From NCBI GenBank assembly GCA_030698645.1, contig JAUYMV010000745.1, forward strand, positions 1 through 14,766: 14,766 bases of DNA. The letters run 5' to 3'. Both the position numbers and the translations under genes were made by a program. The stretch's first letter is position 1. Each line of letters starts with the position of its first letter. Source of the stretch: Mesorhizobium sp. (GTDB lineage Bacteria > Pseudomonadota > Alphaproteobacteria > Rhizobiales > Rhizobiaceae). The notes under the pieces are model-generated. The model was given only the letters and a program-made list of their open reading frames with translations. It was not told the DNA's origin and did no database searches. Below, piece by piece: positions 12,531 to 14,766 of this stretch.

Positions 12531-14766
12531 TCAGGCTTTCACGCGCAGAGAAGCCGGGTCGTGGAGCGGCGACAGTTCGAGGGCGGCCGCGGTGCGGTCC
12601 ATCGCGACGACCAGTTCGTAACGCCCGGACGCCAGGAACGCGTCATCGACGCCGTCGGCATTGCGGACATAGCCGAGTCCGATATTGACGCCCGCCGTGT
12701 AGCCGTAGCCGCCGCTGGTCAGGTAGCCGACCGGTACGCCGTCGCGCAGAATCGTCTCGCGGCCGAGCAGCACGATTCCCGGGTCGTGGACCGTGAAGCC
12801 GACCAGCCGCTTCGTCAGCGGCGCGCCGGCAAGCGCCTCGAGCGCGCGACGTCCGACGAAATCGGTACTGGTTCGCAGCTTGACCGCCCAGCCGAGTCCC
12901 GCCTCGAAGGGCGTGTCGTTCGGCGTGATGTCCGACCCCCAGGCGCGGTAGGCCTTTTCCAACCGGAGCGACTCCAGCGCGCGATAGCCGACCGGGCGGA
13001 TGGCGTGCGGCTTTCCGGCGGCCATGAGCGCGTCGAATACCTCGCCGGTGGCGGCGATCGGCACGTGCAGTTCCCAGCCAAGCTCGCCGACATAGGTGAC
13101 GCGCAACGCCCGAACCGTATGACCGGCGATCGCGATCTCGCGGACATGGCCGAAGGGGAAGCCGGCACTGGAAACATCGGCGTCCGTGACGGCCCGCAGC
13201 ACGTCCCGCGCGGCCGGCCCCATCAGCGACAGCGTGCCGAACGCCTCAGTGACGTCGGAGAGACCGGCGTCGAGACCGGCCGGAATGTGGTCGCGGATCC
13301 AGGCGAAGTCGTGCGTGCGGAAGCCGGTGCCGGTGACGATGTAGAATCGGTCCTCGGCCAGCCTGGCGACGGTCAGGTCCGCCTCGATGCCGCCCCGCGT
13401 GTTGAGAAGCTGGGTGTAGGTCAGGCGGCCGACCGGCTTCGACACGTCATTGGCGCAGATCCAGTCGAGCGCCCTTTGCGCGTCGCGTCCGGTCAGTTCG
13501 TATTTGGCGAAGGACGACTGGTCGAAGATGCCGACATGCTTGCGCACATGCGCGTGCTCGTCGCCGACGGCTGCGAACCAGTTCTGCCGGCCCATCGAAT
13601 AGACGTCCTTCGGCTCGACGCCTTCTGGCGCGAACCAGTTGGGTCGTTCCCAGCCGAGCTTCGAACCGAATACGGCACGGTGCGTCTTCAGGCGCTCGTA
13701 GAGCGGCGAGACGATGCGCGGCCGGCCGCTCTCGTATTCCTCGTGCGGGAACCCGATCGCGTAGTGCTTGCCGTAGGCTTCGAGGGTGCGGTCGCAGACC
13801 CACTTGCGGTCCCGGTGAAGGCCCGAGAAGCGGCGGATGTCGACGACCCAGAGATCGAGCGGCGCCTCGCCATCGACCACCCATTTCGCCAGGACCCAGC
13901 CGGCGCCGCCGCCCGACGCGATGCCGAAGGCGTTGAAGCCGGCGCCCACGAACATGTTGGCGCATTCGGGGGCGCTGCCGAGGATGAAATTGCCGTCGGG
14001 CGTAAAGCTCTCCGGCCCGTTGATCATCTGCTTGACGCCTGCCGTCTCGAGAGCGGGAACGCGCGCGATTGCCTGGCTCATGTGCTGCTCGAAATGATCG
14101 AAGTCGTCGTCGAACAGGCGGAACTCCCAGTCGTTCGGCACGTCGCCACCCGGCAGCCCGGTCACCCAGGCCTGCGGATCTGGCTCGTAGCCGCCCATCA
14201 CCAGGCCGCCGACCTCCTCCTTGAAATAGGTGCGGCGGTCGGGGTCGCGGATGGTAGGCGCATCGGTCGCCAGGCCGTCGATCTTCTCGGTGACGATATA
14301 TTGATGCTTGACCGGCTGCAGCGGCACGTCGATGCCGGCCATGGCGCCCAGCTGGCGCGCCCACTGGCCGGCGCAGTTGACCACCTTCTCGCATGCGATG
14401 TCGCCCGCGTTCGTCTTCACCGCGACGATGCTGTCGCCGCGCATCTCGAAACCGGTGACGCGAACGTTCTCGAACAGCTTCGCGCCATGCATGCGGGCAC
14501 CCTTGGCGAGCGATTGCGCGATGTCGGAGGGGCTCGCCTGTCCGTCGGTCGGCAGCCAGCTCGCGCCGACCAGATCATCGACATTCATCAGCGGCCACAT
14601 CGCCTTGACCTCGGCCGGCGTCAGCAGGTGCATGTCCATGCCGAAGCTCTTTGCCGTGGTGGCGGTTCGACGAAACTCCGTCCAGCGATCCTGGTTGGTG
14701 GCGAGGCGCAGGCAGCCGGTCATCTTCCAGCCGGTAGCCAGTCCCGTCTCCGCCTCCAGCCCCTTG
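12531..14766 (-). CDS. GcvT-family FAD-dependent dimethylglycine/sarcosine dehydrogenase, N-terminus beyond window
   Basis: 744 residues are in the window and the frame stays open through the right edge. The first visible stretch, KGLEAETGLATGWKMTGCLRLA, is already inside the FAD (DAO) domain, so the GxGxxG dinucleotide-binding N-terminus of perhaps 90-100 residues is missing. The ATG at 14723 is therefore not the start. Order seen: DAO domain with NCAGQWARQLGAMAGIDVPL and VKHQYIVTE (to about 13,900), a linker and FAO_M-like segment, then a folate-binding GcvT domain (FDQSSFAKYELTG to GYRALESLRLEKAYRAWGSD) and a GcvT C-terminal barrel ending in ELSPLHDPASLRVKA. The family oxidatively demethylates dimethylglycine or sarcosine and passes the one-carbon unit to tetrahydrofolate. 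The exact substrate is not resolvable here. The covalent FAD-attachment site lies outside the window. Confidence 0.88.
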   Translation of the reverse strand, partial: KGLEAETGLATGWKMTGCLRLATNQDRWTEFRRTATTAKSFGMDMHLLTPAEVKAMWPLMNVDDLVGASWLPTDGQASPSDIAQSLAKGARMHGAKLFENVRVTGFEMRGDSIVAVKTNAGDIACEKVVNCAGQWARQLGAMAGIDVPLQPVKHQYIVTEKIDGLATDAPTIRDPDRRTYFKEEVGGLVMGGYEPDPQAWVTGLPGGDVPNDWEFRLFDDDFDHFEQHMSQAIARVPALETAGVKQMINGPESFTPDGNFILGSAPECANMFVGAGFNAFGIASGGGAGWVLAKWVVDGEAPLDLWVVDIRRFSGLHRDRKWVCDRTLEAYGKHYAIGFPHEEYESGRPRIVSPLYERLKTHRAVFGSKLGWERPNWFAPEGVEPKDVYSMGRQNWFAAVGDEHAHVRKHVGIFDQSSFAKYELTGRDAQRALDWICANDVSKPVGRLTYTQLLNTRGGIEADLTVARLAEDRFYIVTGTGFRTHDFAWIRDHIPAGLDAGLSDVTEAFGTLSLMGPAARDVLRAVTDADVSSAGFPFGHVREIAIAGHTVRALRVTYVGELGWELHVPIAATGEVFDALMAAGKPHAIRPVGYRALESLRLEKAYRAWGSDITPNDTPFEAGLGWAVKLRTSTDFVGRRALEALAGAPLTKRLVGFTVHDPGIVLLGRETILRDGVPVGYLTSGGYGYTAGVNIGLGYVRNADGVDDAFLASGRYELVVAMDRTAAALELSPLHDPASLRVKA

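Overview
The window is GC-rich, densely packed DNA from an alphaproteobacterium, most likely a Hyphomicrobiales member of the Phyllobacteriaceae/Mesorhizobium type. This rests on codon use, the style of the transporter and GcvT-family genes, and a mosaic palindromic intergenic repeat of the rhizobial kind. The genus is inference. No RNA genes, CRISPR array, transposase or replication origin was seen.

Region 1 (1-7541, minus strand) is one compact eight-gene catabolic operon, read right to left. It encodes a Tat-exported BMP-family binding protein, two ABC permeases, a biuret amidohydrolase (BiuH), a double-domain ABC ATPase, a second cysteine hydrolase of the same superfamily, a small cupin, and the N-terminal half of allophanate hydrolase (AtzF), which runs off the left edge. 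Five of the seven junctions overlap (TGATG, ATGA or 8 bases). BiuH splits biuret into allophanate and ammonia, and AtzF splits allophanate into ammonia and CO2, so the operon looks like import plus complete nitrogen salvage of biuret or a larger oligourea. The second hydrolase may feed biuret from triuret or a related compound. The cupin has no known job in the pathway. A roughly 184-base multi-hairpin repeat sits between the binding-protein and permease genes.

Region 2 (7542-8527) is a divergent control region with two related near-palindromes and a FadR/FCD-type GntR regulator on the plus strand, which probably senses a pathway compound.

Region 3 (8647-9546) is a plus-strand NAD-dependent sugar-nucleotide epimerase/dehydratase-type SDR with its own likely promoter. 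It has no obvious link to the operon.

Region 4 (9573-12263) holds a GNAT acetyltransferase (minus), a DUF6916-type small protein (plus) and three tandem tail-collar/microcystin-dependent-protein (MdpB-like) paralogues (minus). An AT-rich leader precedes the three paralogues. No other phage genes are present, so this is an accessory cluster of unknown function, not a prophage.

Region 5 (12531-14766, minus) is most of a GcvT-family FAD-dependent dimethylglycine/sarcosine dehydrogenase whose N-terminus lies beyond the right edge.
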